A stretch of DNA of 64,000 bases from JARRPM01 sp963792815 (GCA_963792815.1 CAWBXR010000016.1:248001-312000); one strand, 5' to 3'. Counted from the stretch's first letter, positions 43,521 through 53,312 are shown. Numbers and translations are program-made. Notes: generated by a model from the letters alone, not told the origin.

Positions 43521-45296
43521 ATGGCGACCAACTTTGGCGAGCAATTGATGGAGCAGCGGCTCGAATTGACGACTCTCGCCCGGGACCTCCATGCCAATGG
43601 CCGGCTCTCTACGGCCGATGCGACCAGGGTGATGAAAACCCCGGTAGTGAGGGTGCATCCCCTGGTTTTCCTGGCGGAGCAGAAACTGGGTGATGCCGCG
43701 GCCCCGGGTAAACTGCTGGACATGGATGACCTGCTGGCCTGGTTGGGGGGCAGGGTGGACCAGGCGGTTTACGAGATCGATCCACTGAAGATCAACGTCA
43801 CCGCCATCGCCGAGGTCATGTCCCGGGCCTTCGCGGAACGCCACCGGATACTGGCCGTGGAGGTGAGCGACAAGGAAGTGGTGATTGCCAGCAGCGAGCC
43901 ATTCCTGAGGGCCTGGGAGAGCAATCTCGAGCATGTGCTGCGCAAGCGCATTCGCCGGGTTCTGACCGACCCGCGGGCCATCGCCCGCCACACCGCCGAG
44001 TTCTACACCATGGCCGGCTCGGTGAGCAGGGCCCGGGGGGCGGACCGGGGGGACGGCGGAGCCGGGGTGACCAACCTCGAGCAGATGCTGGAACTGGGCT
44101 CGATGAAAGAGCCGGACGCCAACGACCAGCACATCGTCAATATCGTGGACTGGTTGTTGCAATACGCCTTTGAACAGCGGGCCAGCGATATCCATATCGA
44201 GCCGCGGCGCGATGTGGGCAAGGTCAGGTTTCGTATAGACGGCGTCCTGCACAGTGTTTACGAGCTGCCCCAGCAGGTGTGCGCGGCGGTAACCAGTCGC
44301 CTCAAGATTCTCGGGCGCATGGATGTGGCGGAAAAGCGCCGCCCCCAGGACGGCCGCCTGAAGACCCGTACGCCGGAGGGCAACGAGGTGGAATTACGCC
44401 TTGCCACCCTGCCCACTGCCTTTGGTGAAAAGTTGGTGATGCGTATATTCGATCCGGACGTGCTGCAGAAAACCTTTGAGCAGCTGGGCCTGGCTGACGA
44501 TGATCTCGAGCGCTGGCATCGCATGACCGGCCAGGGCAACGGCATCGTGCTGGTCACCGGGCCCACCGGCTCAGGCAAGACTACAACCCTGTATTCCACC
44601 CTGCGCCAGCTCGCCACTTCCCATGTGAATGTCTGTACCATCGAGGACCCGATAGAGATGGTCGAGGGCGCCTTCAACCAGATGCAGGTAAACCACTCTA
44701 TCAGCCTGGACTTCTCCTCCGGGGTGAGGGCCCTGATGCGGCAGGACCCCGACATTATTATGGTGGGGGAGATCCGCGACCTGGAAACCGCCAATATGGC
44801 GGTGCAGGCCGCCCTTACCGGGCACCTGGTGCTGTCCACCCTGCACACTAACGATTCACCCTCGTCTATTTCTCGCCTGCTGGAGCTGGGCGTGCCCGCC
44901 TACCTGATCAAGGCCACCGTGCGGGGCGTCATGTCCCAGCGGCTGGTGCGGATTCTGTGCTCGTCCTGCAAGACCTTTACCGCCCTCGACCTGGATGCCT
45001 GGCGGGAGCTGACCCAACCCTGGACCATGGAGCCGCCGCCGCAGGTGGCGCGACCAGTCGGCTGTAAGCTTTGCCGCGATACCGGTTATATGGGGCGCCA
45101 GGGCATCTACGAGGTACTGGTCAACAGCCCGGCGGTGCAGTCCCATATCACGCCGCAGCTGGAGACCGGCGACATCCGCAAGGTGGCGATGTCCGAAGGT
45201 ATGCACACCTTGCGCCTGAGCGGCGCCAGCCGCGTGGCCAGGGGTGAAACCACCATCGAGGAAGTCATGCGGGTCGCGCCCATTCTGGACGCCTGA
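43521..45296 (+). CDS. GspE/PilB family secretion ATPase
   Basis: A 591-residue ATPase of the type II secretion/type IV pilus assembly group. An N-terminal GspE-N/MshEN-like domain (1-190) is followed by the ATPase core: SDIHIEPRRD, Walker A GPTGSGKTTTLYSTL (about residue 350), Asp box IEDPIE, Walker B DPDIIMVGEIRD and the His box. A zinc tetracysteine lies near the C-terminus (ILCSSCK ... GCKLCRD). No pseudopilin, secretin or inner-membrane partner is adjacent, so the system it energises is elsewhere. It is followed after 22 bases by glnE. Confidence 0.9.
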   Translation: MATNFGEQLMEQRLELTTLARDLHANGRLSTADATRVMKTPVVRVHPLVFLAEQKLGDAAAPGKLLDMDDLLAWLGGRVDQAVYEIDPLKINVTAIAEVMSRAFAERHRILAVEVSDKEVVIASSEPFLRAWESNLEHVLRKRIRRVLTDPRAIARHTAEFYTMAGSVSRARGADRGDGGAGVTNLEQMLELGSMKEPDANDQHIVNIVDWLLQYAFEQRASDIHIEPRRDVGKVRFRIDGVLHSVYELPQQVCAAVTSRLKILGRMDVAEKRRPQDGRLKTRTPEGNEVELRLATLPTAFGEKLVMRIFDPDVLQKTFEQLGLADDDLERWHRMTGQGNGIVLVTGPTGSGKTTTLYSTLRQLATSHVNVCTIEDPIEMVEGAFNQMQVNHSISLDFSSGVRALMRQDPDIIMVGEIRDLETANMAVQAALTGHLVLSTLHTNDSPSSISRLLELGVPAYLIKATVRGVMSQRLVRILCSSCKTFTALDLDAWRELTQPWTMEPPPQVARPVGCKLCRDTGYMGRQGIYEVLVNSPAVQSHITPQLETGDIRKVAMSEGMHTLRLSGASRVARGETTIEEVMRVAPILDA

Positions 45297-45318
45297 GTTT
45301 TCACGGGTACCTGTCACC

Positions 45319-48192
45319 ATGCCAAACGACACAAGCAATTTGCCTGCCCCGCTGGCTGAGAAGGCTCGGATCAGCTGGAACAATATTCTGGAGCGGGCGC
45401 CGGCGACACTGGTCGGGCCGCTCGAGGCCGCCGCGCGCAACGTCCCCGCGGCCAGCCAGTTACCCCGGGTGCTGGCCTGCAGTCCCTTTGTCGCCGATCT
45501 CTGCCGGCGCCAGCCCGCCCTGCTGCTGGACCTGCTGGGCAGTGACGAGTTGCAGGCGTCCCTGGCCGAAACCGCCTTTCGCAGTGAGCTGCATCGCCTG
45601 CTGGCCGCCGCCGAGGTGGAGCCCGGCGCGGTGCTGCGGCGCTACCGCCAGCGACACATGCTGCGGATCATCTGGCGCGACTTCTGCCGGCTGGCTGACA
45701 CCCGTGAAACCGTGCGGGATACCTCACTACTGGCCGAGGCATGCATCGCCGAGGCCCTCGACATCAGCCAGGCGGCAATGGAAGCGCGCTTCGGCGTACC
45801 CCGGGGCCGCACCAGCGGCCAGCGGCAGCAGCTTATAGTTCTCGCCATGGGCAAGCTGGGAGCGCGGGAGCTGAACGTCTCATCGGACATCGATCTCATA
45901 TTCGCCTTTCCTGAAGAGGGCGAGACCGACGGCGAGAAAAAATCGATCAGTAACGAGGAATTCTTCACCCGGGTTGGCCGCGGGCTGATCAGCGCGCTGG
46001 ACCAGGTGACTGCCGAGGGCTTTGTCTTCCGGGTGGATATGCGCCTGCGTCCCTACGGGGACAGCGGCGCCCTGGTGCACAATTTTGCCGCGCTCGAGGA
46101 GTACTACCAGGACCAGGGCCGGGACTGGGAACGCTATGCGCTGATCAAGGCCAGGCCGGTTACCGGCGACCCGGCCCGTGCCGACGAATTGATGGCAGCG
46201 CTGCGCCCCTTCGTATTTCGTCGCTACGTGGATTTCGGCGTGATCGAAAGCCTGCGCGGGATGAAACAGATGATCAGCTCCGAGGTGCGCCGCCGCGGAC
46301 TGCAGGACAATGTCAAACTCGGCCACGGCGGTATTCGCGAGGTGGAATTCATCGCCCAGTGCTTCCAGCTGATCCGCGGCGGGCGGGATCTGGGGCTGCA
46401 GCAGCGGGAGCTGTTGGCGGTGCTGGGCGAGTGCCGGGAGCTGGGGTGTCTGCCGGCAGGCGCCGTCGCGGAGCTGACCGGCGCCTATCTCTTTTTGCGC
46501 GACAGTGAGCACGCCATCCAGGGCTACCAGGACAAGCAGACCCAGGCACTGCCCCAGGATGAAACGGCGCGGCTCGCCATGGCGACGGTCATGGGCTGCG
46601 CCGGTTGGGACAGCTACCTGGGGGCGCTGGATGAGCACCGCCGGGTGGTCGCCGATCATTTCAATGCGCTGATAGCCGAGCCAGAGGAGAGCGAGCCGCG
46701 GGCCGGGCAGGACGAACTGGATCTGTGGGGTGAGGAACTGACGGCAGAGGCCCTGTCGGCCCTGGGCTACCGTCAGCCTGAGCAGTCGCTGCAGGCCCTG
46801 CATGAACTGCAGCACAGTGGCCGGGTCCTCACGCTGCAGGCGGAGGGCCGCGCGCGCCTGGACCAGTTCATGCCGCAACTGCTGCGGGCCTGCGCCGAGG
46901 CTGGTGATCCGGATCTCGCGCTGGCGAGGGTGTTGCCGCTGGTGGTGGCGGTGGTGCGACGCAGCGCCTACCTGGTGCTGCTGCTCGAGAACCCGCCCGC
47001 CATGGATGAGCTGGTGGCGCTGTGCGGCGCCAGTCCCTGGATCGCCGAGCAGCTGGCGCGGCACCCGGTGTTGCTGGACGAGCTGTTGGACCGGGCGAGT
47101 CTGTATACCGCGCCGGACAAGGGCCACCTGGAGAACGAATTGCGCCAGCAGGTGGCGAGGTTGGCTGCGGATGACCTGGAAGCGCAGATGGAGGCGCTGC
47201 GTTATTTCAAGGCGTCCCATGTGCTGCGGGTGGCGGCCAGTGAGCTGGTTGGCAGGCTGCCGCTGATGCAGGTGAGTGACAATCTCACCTGGATTGCGGA
47301 GGTCATCCTGGAGCAGGTGCTGGCGGTTGCCTGGGCTGACCTGAGCAACAAGTACGGCGAGCCCGAGAGGGAAAGCACCGGTTACGGCTTCGCAATCTTT
47401 GGCTACGGCAAGCTCGGAGGGATCGAGCTGGGCTATGGGTCGGACCTGGACCTGGTGTTTGTTTCTGATGGCGCGGATCAGGGAGTTACCGACGGCGAGC
47501 GCAGTATCGATAACACCGTTTTTTATACCCGCCTCGGCCAGCGCATTATCCATATACTCGAAACCCGCACCAACCTTGGCCAGCTCTACGAGGTCGACAT
47601 GCGCCTGCGCCCCTCCGGAAACTCCGGAATGCTGGTGTCCACCCTGCAGGGTTTCAACCAATACCAGCGGGAGTCGGCCTGGACCTGGGAGCACCAGGCC
47701 CTGGTGCGGGCGCGCTTCGTGGCGGGCGACCCGGCCGTTGCGGAGCAGGTGGAGGCCGTGCGGGCGGAGATCCTCTGCCGGCCCCGGGACCTGGCAACGC
47801 TCGCTGCCGAGGTGCAGCAGATGCGCGACCGCATGCGTGAGCACCTGCTGCCTGCGGGACCGTCCTATCAGGGGCAATTTGACCTAAAACAGGGCGAGGG
47901 TGGTATCGTCGATATAGAATTTATGGTGCAATATGCGGTCTTGGCGTGGTCTAACCGCCTGCCGGGGCTGGTGCGCTGGTCCGATAATGTGCGCATTCTC
48001 GAGACCCTGGGTCGGGAAGGACTATTCGAGCAACAGAAGTGCGAAGCGCTTACCGGGGCCTACATCGCCTATCGGTCCGCTGCCCACCAACTTTCCTTGC
48101 AACAGCAGCCGGGCATGGTTCCGGCGGAACGTTTCGTTGACTTGCAGGCCGCAGTCACCGATGCGTGGAAGGCGCTGTTTGCCACCGCGTAA
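45319..48192 (+). CDS. glnE: Bifunctional glutamine synthetase adenylyltransferase/deadenylase
   Basis: A 957-residue enzyme with two nucleotidyltransferase domains, one for removing AMP from glutamine synthetase (N-terminal half, MGKLGARELNVSSDIDLIFAFP) and one for adding it (C-terminal half, GYGKLGGIELGYGSDLDLVFV). Each keeps the Gly-Ser-Asp-x-Asp metal site (SSDID and GSDLD). A regulatory linker lies between, and each half ends in a helical bundle. It responds to PII and glutamine. Start is the ATG at 45319 (MPNDTSNLPAPLAEK); an earlier in-frame ATG overlaps the ATPase gene. Order glnE-ilvE-waaF matches Pseudomonas. Confidence 0.96.
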   Translation: MPNDTSNLPAPLAEKARISWNNILERAPATLVGPLEAAARNVPAASQLPRVLACSPFVADLCRRQPALLLDLLGSDELQASLAETAFRSELHRLLAAAEVEPGAVLRRYRQRHMLRIIWRDFCRLADTRETVRDTSLLAEACIAEALDISQAAMEARFGVPRGRTSGQRQQLIVLAMGKLGARELNVSSDIDLIFAFPEEGETDGEKKSISNEEFFTRVGRGLISALDQVTAEGFVFRVDMRLRPYGDSGALVHNFAALEEYYQDQGRDWERYALIKARPVTGDPARADELMAALRPFVFRRYVDFGVIESLRGMKQMISSEVRRRGLQDNVKLGHGGIREVEFIAQCFQLIRGGRDLGLQQRELLAVLGECRELGCLPAGAVAELTGAYLFLRDSEHAIQGYQDKQTQALPQDETARLAMATVMGCAGWDSYLGALDEHRRVVADHFNALIAEPEESEPRAGQDELDLWGEELTAEALSALGYRQPEQSLQALHELQHSGRVLTLQAEGRARLDQFMPQLLRACAEAGDPDLALARVLPLVVAVVRRSAYLVLLLENPPAMDELVALCGASPWIAEQLARHPVLLDELLDRASLYTAPDKGHLENELRQQVARLAADDLEAQMEALRYFKASHVLRVAASELVGRLPLMQVSDNLTWIAEVILEQVLAVAWADLSNKYGEPERESTGYGFAIFGYGKLGGIELGYGSDLDLVFVSDGADQGVTDGERSIDNTVFYTRLGQRIIHILETRTNLGQLYEVDMRLRPSGNSGMLVSTLQGFNQYQRESAWTWEHQALVRARFVAGDPAVAEQVEAVRAEILCRPRDLATLAAEVQQMRDRMREHLLPAGPSYQGQFDLKQGEGGIVDIEFMVQYAVLAWSNRLPGLVRWSDNVRILETLGREGLFEQQKCEALTGAYIAYRSAAHQLSLQQQPGMVPAERFVDLQAAVTDAWKALFATA

Positions 48193-48225
48193 CTGAAATA
48201 CCGATAAATTGACAGGAGTAGTGTG

Positions 48226-49149
48226 ATGAGTCTGGCCGATCGCGATGGTGTTATCTGGATCGATGGAGAAATGGTTCCCTGGCGCGATGCCAAGGTGCAT
48301 GTACTGACTCACACGTTTCATTACGGCCTCGGTGTGTTTGAGGGTGTGCGCGCCTATAACACGCCGCGGGGCACCTGCATTTTCCGCCTGAAGGAACACA
48401 CCAACCGCCTGTTCAACTCGGCCCACATCCTGGGCATGCCGATGCCCTACGACAAGGCGACCCTGAACCAGGCGCAAAAGGACGTGGTGCGTGAAAACGG
48501 CCTGGAAGAGGGTTACCTGCGGCCCATGTGTTTCTATGGCTCCGAGGGCATGGGCCTGCGTGCCGACAACCTGAAAACCCACGTGATGATAGCTGCCTGG
48601 CCCTGGCCTTCCTACATGGACCCGGAAGCGCGGGATCGCGGGATCAAGGTGCGCACTTCGTCCTTTACCCGCCACCATGTCAACATCTCGATGTGCAAGG
48701 CCAAGGCCAACGGCAACTACATCAATTCCATGCTGGCACTGCGCGAGGCGCTGGACTGTGGCGCGGAGGAAGCGCTGATGCTCGACAACGAGGGGTATGT
48801 GGCGGAAGGCAGCGGTGAAAACGTGTTTATCATCCGCGACAACCAGATCTTCACCCCAGACCTGACCTCCTGTCTCGACGGCATAACCCGGGCGACCATC
48901 TTCACCCTGGCGCGGGAACTGGGATACACCATCCGGGAAAAACGGATCACCCGTGACGAGGTGTATATCTGCGACGAGGCCTTCTTTACGGGCACGGCCG
49001 CCGAGGTGGTGCCTATCCGCTCGCTGGATGGCCGGACTATCGGCAGCGGCAGTCGCGGGCCCCTGACCGAGAAGTTACAGGGCATGTATTTTGACACCGT
49101 GCGCGGCAAGCGCAGCGAGAACAGCGAGTGGCTGGAGCCGGTGGCCTGA
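48226..49149 (+). CDS. ilvE: Branched-chain amino acid aminotransferase
   Basis: A 307-residue fold-type IV PLP aminotransferase (class IV, BCAT group I). Markers: THTFHYGLGVFEGVRAY near residue 30, the PLP lysine in CKAKANGNYINSMLA (about 160), DNEGYVAEGSGENVFII and FFTGTAAEVVPI. It makes leucine, isoleucine and valine from their oxo acids. The ATG at 48226 follows AGGAG at 48214-48218; a GTG one codon earlier is less likely. Confidence 0.95.
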   Translation: MSLADRDGVIWIDGEMVPWRDAKVHVLTHTFHYGLGVFEGVRAYNTPRGTCIFRLKEHTNRLFNSAHILGMPMPYDKATLNQAQKDVVRENGLEEGYLRPMCFYGSEGMGLRADNLKTHVMIAAWPWPSYMDPEARDRGIKVRTSSFTRHHVNISMCKAKANGNYINSMLALREALDCGAEEALMLDNEGYVAEGSGENVFIIRDNQIFTPDLTSCLDGITRATIFTLARELGYTIREKRITRDEVYICDEAFFTGTAAEVVPIRSLDGRTIGSGSRGPLTEKLQGMYFDTVRGKRSENSEWLEPVA

Positions 49150-49189
49150 CAGGGCCGCGACAACCCGGGCCGATGCCAGGTCGGTTGGG

Positions 49190-50233
49190 GTGACCGCCGG
49201 TCCCGGCAATGTACTCGTCATCGGCCCGTCCTGGGTGGGTGATATGGTGATGTCCCAGGTTCTTTATATCTACCTGCAGCAATCCCGGCCCGGGGTGGGC
49301 ATCGACGTGCTGGCGCCAGCCTGGAGCCAACCTTTGCTCGAACGCATGCCAGAGGTTCGCTGCGCCATTACCATGCCCCTGGGACACGGCGAACTGGGGC
49401 TGGGCCGGCGCTGGCGCCTCGGTCGCGGACTGCGGCCACGCGGTTATGACCAGGCCCTGCTGTTACCCAACTCTTTCAAGTCCGCCCTGGTGCCGCTGTT
49501 CGCCGGCATCCCGCGTCGCACCGGTTGGCGCGGCGAGCAGCGCTATGGCCTGGTGAATGACTTGCGTGTGCTGGACGAAGAGGCCCTGCCGCTGATGGTG
49601 CAGCGCTTTGTCGCCCTGGGCCAGGCCCCGGGTGAGCCGATTCCGGCGCGGCTCCCGGCCCCCCGGCTGGCGATAGACCGGGACCAGGCGCTGCGCTGCG
49701 GCCAGCAGATGGGTATGGAGCCGGACCGGCCCCTGCTGGCGCTGTGCCCGGGCGCTGAATTCGGCAGCGCCAAACGCTGGCCCGGTACTTACTATGCCGA
49801 GCTGGCAAACCGCTACCTGGCGGAGGGTTGGCAGGTCGCCCTGTTCGGGTCCGCCAATGACCAGCCGGTCACCGCCGCTATCAGCGAATTGTGCGGCGGT
49901 CATCCCCGCTGTCTCGACCTGGCCGGTCGCACCGGGCTCGCGGAGGCGGTGGACCTGCTCTCGCTGGCCACCGCAGTTGTGAGCAATGACTCCGGCCTGA
50001 TGCATATCGCCGCCGCGCTGGCGCGGCCGCTGGTGGCGGTTTACGGCGCCACCTCGCCGGGTTTTACCCCGCCACTCAATGACAACGCCGCTATTGTGGC
50101 CAGCGACATCGACTGCGCCCCCTGTTTCCAGCGTGAGTGCCCCCTGGGCCATCACGGGTGTATGCGCTACACCCCCATGGAGCGGGTAGCGGAGGAACTG
50201 GAAACCCTGCTGGCGAAGGGGGCTCCCGGGTGA
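49190..50233 (+). CDS. waaF: ADP-heptose:LPS heptosyltransferase II
   Basis: A 347-residue GT9-family transferase that adds the second heptose to the LPS inner core. It opens with VLVIGPSWVGDMVMSQVLY and has the GT9 signatures LCPGAEFGSAKRWP and VSNDSGLMHIAAALARPLVAVYGATSP. No ATG is available; the GTG at 49190 gives the expected N-terminus and length. The TGA overlaps the GTG of waaC (GTGA). Second gene of the rightward waaF-waaC-waaG-waaP run that follows ilvE. Confidence 0.94.
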   Translation: MTAGPGNVLVIGPSWVGDMVMSQVLYIYLQQSRPGVGIDVLAPAWSQPLLERMPEVRCAITMPLGHGELGLGRRWRLGRGLRPRGYDQALLLPNSFKSALVPLFAGIPRRTGWRGEQRYGLVNDLRVLDEEALPLMVQRFVALGQAPGEPIPARLPAPRLAIDRDQALRCGQQMGMEPDRPLLALCPGAEFGSAKRWPGTYYAELANRYLAEGWQVALFGSANDQPVTAAISELCGGHPRCLDLAGRTGLAEAVDLLSLATAVVSNDSGLMHIAAALARPLVAVYGATSPGFTPPLNDNAAIVASDIDCAPCFQRECPLGHHGCMRYTPMERVAEELETLLAKGAPG

Positions 50234-51225
50234 GGGTGCTGGTGGTGAAGCTGTCCTCCCTCGGGGATGTAATACACACCCTGCCGGCACTGGGAGACGC
50301 GGTGGCGGCCCTGCCCGGGCTGGTCTTCGACTGGGTTGTGGAGGAGGCCTTTGCCGAGATTCCCGCCTGGCACAGCGCCGTGGAGCGAGTGATACCCGTT
50401 GCCATACGGCGCTGGCGCAAGCGACCGCTGCGGGACTTTACCGGCCCCGAGTGGCGCGCGGCGCGAAAGTCCCTGCGGGAACAGGATTACGACGCTGTGA
50501 TTGATGCCCAGGGCCTGCTCAAGAGCGCATTGATCGCCCGCATTGTCCCGGCGCCGCGCTATGGCATGGACCGGGCCAGCGCGCGTGAGCGGCTGGCGGC
50601 CCTCGCCTATGATCACCCCATCGGGGTGCCCCGGGACATGCACGCGGTAGAGCGCAGCCGCCTGCTGTTTGCCCGTGCCCTCGGCTACCGCCTGCCTAGG
50701 GCGATCGGCGAATACGGCCTTGACGCCGCCGTGCCCGCCGCCGCCGGCGACCTGCCCCGGGGCCTGTTGTTTTTTCACGGCACGGCACGGGCTGAAAAAC
50801 AGTGGCCCGAGACGCACTGGATAGCGCTGGCAAGGCTCGCCAGGGAAGCGGGTTACCGGGTGTGGTTGCCCTGGGGCAACGACGAAGAACAGCAGCGGGC
50901 GCAGCGCATTGCCGCCAGCGGCAGCAACATCGAGGTGTTGCCGCGAATGAAACTCAAGCAGCTCGGCGGGCTGCTGCAGCGCGTCGAGGGCGCGGTAGCA
51001 GTTGACACCGGGCTGGGTCACCTGGCTGCAGCGCTGGCAGTGCCCACAGTCTCGCTGTACGGCCCCACCCGCACCAGCCTGGTCGGCGCCTACGGTCGCA
51101 ACCAGGTGCATTTGCAGTCGCCCCTGGTCGATGGGGATATCACCGATCCGGCCATACTAATGCAGGCGATTACTGCCGCGGCTGTTTGGCCGGCGCTGGC
51201 GGCGGCTATCCGGGAGGCCGCCTGA
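50230..51225 (+). CDS. waaC: ADP-heptose:LPS heptosyltransferase I
   Basis: A 331-residue GT9 enzyme that adds the first heptose to Kdo2-lipid A. It begins VRVLVVKLSSLGDVIHTLPAL, the typical WaaC start. Further marks are LLFFHGTARAEKQWPETHW and VAVDTGLGHLAAALAVPTVSLYGPT. The GTG at 50230 overlaps the waaF stop. Length equals that of known WaaC proteins (about 320-330). Confidence 0.95.
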   Translation: MRVLVVKLSSLGDVIHTLPALGDAVAALPGLVFDWVVEEAFAEIPAWHSAVERVIPVAIRRWRKRPLRDFTGPEWRAARKSLREQDYDAVIDAQGLLKSALIARIVPAPRYGMDRASARERLAALAYDHPIGVPRDMHAVERSRLLFARALGYRLPRAIGEYGLDAAVPAAAGDLPRGLLFFHGTARAEKQWPETHWIALARLAREAGYRVWLPWGNDEEQQRAQRIAASGSNIEVLPRMKLKQLGGLLQRVEGAVAVDTGLGHLAAALAVPTVSLYGPTRTSLVGAYGRNQVHLQSPLVDGDITDPAILMQAITAAAVWPALAAAIREAA

Positions 51226-51227
51226 GC

Positions 51228-52373
51228 ATGCGTCTGGCATTCCTGATCTACAAGTACTTTCCCTACGGCGGCCTGCAGCGGGACTTCGTCCTTTTTGTGC
51301 TGGAACTGCAGCGCCGCGGCCATGACTGCCGTATTTATTGCACCGCCTGGCAGGGTGAAACACTACCCGCTGTCGAGCTGTGTATTGCCCCCGCTTCCGC
51401 CGGCAGTAATGTGCGTCGCAATGAGCACTTCCTGCAATGGGTGCAGGCTGAACTCGCAGCTCAACCGGTAGACGGCCTCATCGGCTTTAACAAAATGCCG
51501 GGTCTGGATGTCTACTATGCCGGAGACCCCTGCTTTATCGATATCGCGCTGCGCACGCGGGGCCCGCTGTACCGCCTGGGTTGGCGCTTCAGGCACTTTG
51601 CCGACTGGGAAAAGGCGGTGTTTGACCCGGCGGCCGCCACGCAAATACTGCTCCTGTCTCCCGGCGAACAAAGCAGGTTCGAACGCCATTACCATACGCC
51701 CGCCGGGCGCCTGCACCTGTTGCCGCCGGGGGTCACGCCGGATCGCCGGCGGCCGCCGGATGCCGTGGCCCGGCGCGCCGCTGCCCGCTACAAACTGGGA
51801 CTTGCCCACGACGTCCATACCCTGCTGTTTGTCGGCTCCGGCTTTGTCACCAAGGGACTGGATCGCGCAATTCGCGCTGTTGCCACGCTGCAGGCGGCTA
51901 AGCCGGGGCGCAAGCTGCGTCTGCTGGTGGCGGGCCAGGACAGGGTAGGGCGCTTTGCCCTGCAGGCCCGGCGCGATCAGGTGCAGGAGCAGGTGACTTT
52001 TCTGGGCGGAAGGGACGATATACCCGACCTGATGCTGGCCGCGGATGTGCTGGTTCATCCGGCTCGCAGCGAGGCGGCGGGTGTTGTGTTACTCGAGGCC
52101 CTGGTAGCGGGCCTGCCGGTGGTGGTGACCGCGGCCTGCGGTTACGCGCATCACATCGAGGCTGCCCGGTGCGGCCTGGTGTTGCCGGAGCCCTTCGGCC
52201 AGGATGCCCTGGACAAGGCCCTCATCAGCACAATGGACGATGGATTCCTGCAACAGTGCCGTGACAACGGGCTGGCCTATGCCGCCAGGGAAGACCTGTA
52301 TTCGCTGCACAGTACTGGTGCGGACCTGATCGAGCGGACTATCGCCAGCAAGCTGGGGGAGACCGGTGCCTGA
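51228..52373 (+). CDS. waaG: LPS core glycosyltransferase WaaG-like (GT4)
   Basis: A 381-residue GT4 enzyme. It begins MRLAFLIYKYFPYGGLQRDF, the WaaG N-terminus. The acceptor-side segment is GFNKMPGLDVYYAGDPCF, and the donor-binding E-x7-E region is PARSEAAGVVLLEALVAGLPVV. In E. coli WaaG adds glucose, and in Pseudomonas galactosamine, to heptose II; the sugar here cannot be told. It starts 2 bases after the waaC stop and overlaps waaP by 8 bases. Confidence 0.93.
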   Translation: MRLAFLIYKYFPYGGLQRDFVLFVLELQRRGHDCRIYCTAWQGETLPAVELCIAPASAGSNVRRNEHFLQWVQAELAAQPVDGLIGFNKMPGLDVYYAGDPCFIDIALRTRGPLYRLGWRFRHFADWEKAVFDPAAATQILLLSPGEQSRFERHYHTPAGRLHLLPPGVTPDRRRPPDAVARRAAARYKLGLAHDVHTLLFVGSGFVTKGLDRAIRAVATLQAAKPGRKLRLLVAGQDRVGRFALQARRDQVQEQVTFLGGRDDIPDLMLAADVLVHPARSEAAGVVLLEALVAGLPVVVTAACGYAHHIEAARCGLVLPEPFGQDALDKALISTMDDGFLQQCRDNGLAYAAREDLYSLHSTGADLIERTIASKLGETGA

Positions 52374-53199
52374 ATTTTATCTGGCCAGCGGTTTTGCCCT
52401 GGGCGAGCTGGCGCGGGCGCGCAGTGCCGGTCCCCTGCTTGGCTGGGCGCACGAGCTAGCCGCGCAGGCGCAGCCGGAGGATATTTACCGCAACAAGGAG
52501 GGTCGCAAGACTCTGCGATTCCTGTATCGCGGCAAGCCCTACTTCCTCAAGCTGCACAGCGGTGTCGGCTGGATTGAAGTGATCAAGAACCTGCTGCAAT
52601 TGCGCCTGCCGGTAGTCTCCGCCCGAAACGAATACCGCGCGGTGCTGGCACTGCAGCGGGCGGGGGTGTACACCCTGACGATCGGCGCTTACGCACGCAC
52701 GGGCTGGAACCCGGCCGCCATCCGCTCGATGATTGTGACTTCCGAGCTGACCGGCACTGAAGCCTTGAGGATTACTGCGCCGGGTGGGCAGCCGCGCCAC
52801 CCCGCCCGCCGTTCGCATGGGCCTTATTCGTACCTTGGCAGACAGCGCCCGGCGAATGCACGGGCGGGTATCAACCACCGGGATTTTTATTTGTGCCATT
52901 TTCACCTGGACGAGACGAGCCTGCCGGAGCCGTTGCCGCGCTGTTACCTCATCGATCTGCACCGCGCACAGATTCGCGGTCGCACGCCGCGCCGCTGGCA
53001 GGTCAAAGACCTCGCCGGCCTGTACTTTTCCGCGATGGACTGCGGCCTGCAGCAGCGCGACCTGTTGCGCTTCATGCGTCACTACAGTGAGGGTGGGTTG
53101 CGCACCGCCCTCGGGGCGGAGCGCCGCCTCTGGCGGCGGGTGGAGCGACGTGCACTGGAACTCTACCGCAAGGCGGGTCGACCCGACCCCGGCGGATAG
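52366..53199 (+). CDS. waaP: LPS core heptose(I) kinase WaaP (three compensating indels)
   Basis: A 277-residue kinase phosphorylating heptose I of the core. The N-lobe (YRNKEGRKTLRFLYRGKPYFLKLHSGVGW) and C-lobe with catalytic loop AGINHRDFYLCHFHLDE and the metal loop YLIDLHRAQIR are intact. Between about 52765 and 52867 the ORF stays open but the residues are wrong; the expected text is split over the other two frames (EDYCAGW, then GLIRTLADSARRMHG). Three single missing bases, near 52766, 52801-52806 and 52861-52867, restore it exactly. GTG start at 52366 after GGGGGAG, overlapping waaG. Confidence 0.87.
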   Translation: MPEFYLASGFALGELARARSAGPLLGWAHELAAQAQPEDIYRNKEGRKTLRFLYRGKPYFLKLHSGVGWIEVIKNLLQLRLPVVSARNEYRAVLALQRAGVYTLTIGAYARTGWNPAAIRSMIVTSELTGTEALRITAPGGQPRHPARRSHGPYSYLGRQRPANARAGINHRDFYLCHFHLDETSLPEPLPRCYLIDLHRAQIRGRTPRRWQVKDLAGLYFSAMDCGLQQRDLLRFMRHYSEGGLRTALGAERRLWRRVERRALELYRKAGRPDPGG

Positions 53200-53312
53200 C
53201 GACCCGGGATTCGCAACATGGCCAGTGTTAGCCGGCCGCTGCGCGGGGCTCACTGGGCCGAGCCTGCCTCGGCGCGCCGCTGGTAGAGCCATCCGCCGAC
53301 ACTGCTAGCTGG

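Noticed and set aside
45880..47877. 665-codon open frame on the minus strand opposite glnE
   Set aside because: It is antisense to the conserved adenylyltransferase and rich in Arg, His, Gln and Leu, without signal, domain or RBS; a shadow of GC-rich coding DNA.
53218..53286. Separate small gene between waaP and the second kinase
   Set aside because: The ATG at 53218 gives only about 22 codons before a stop, in a stretch where indels are frequent; it is more likely a displaced N-terminus of the kinase.
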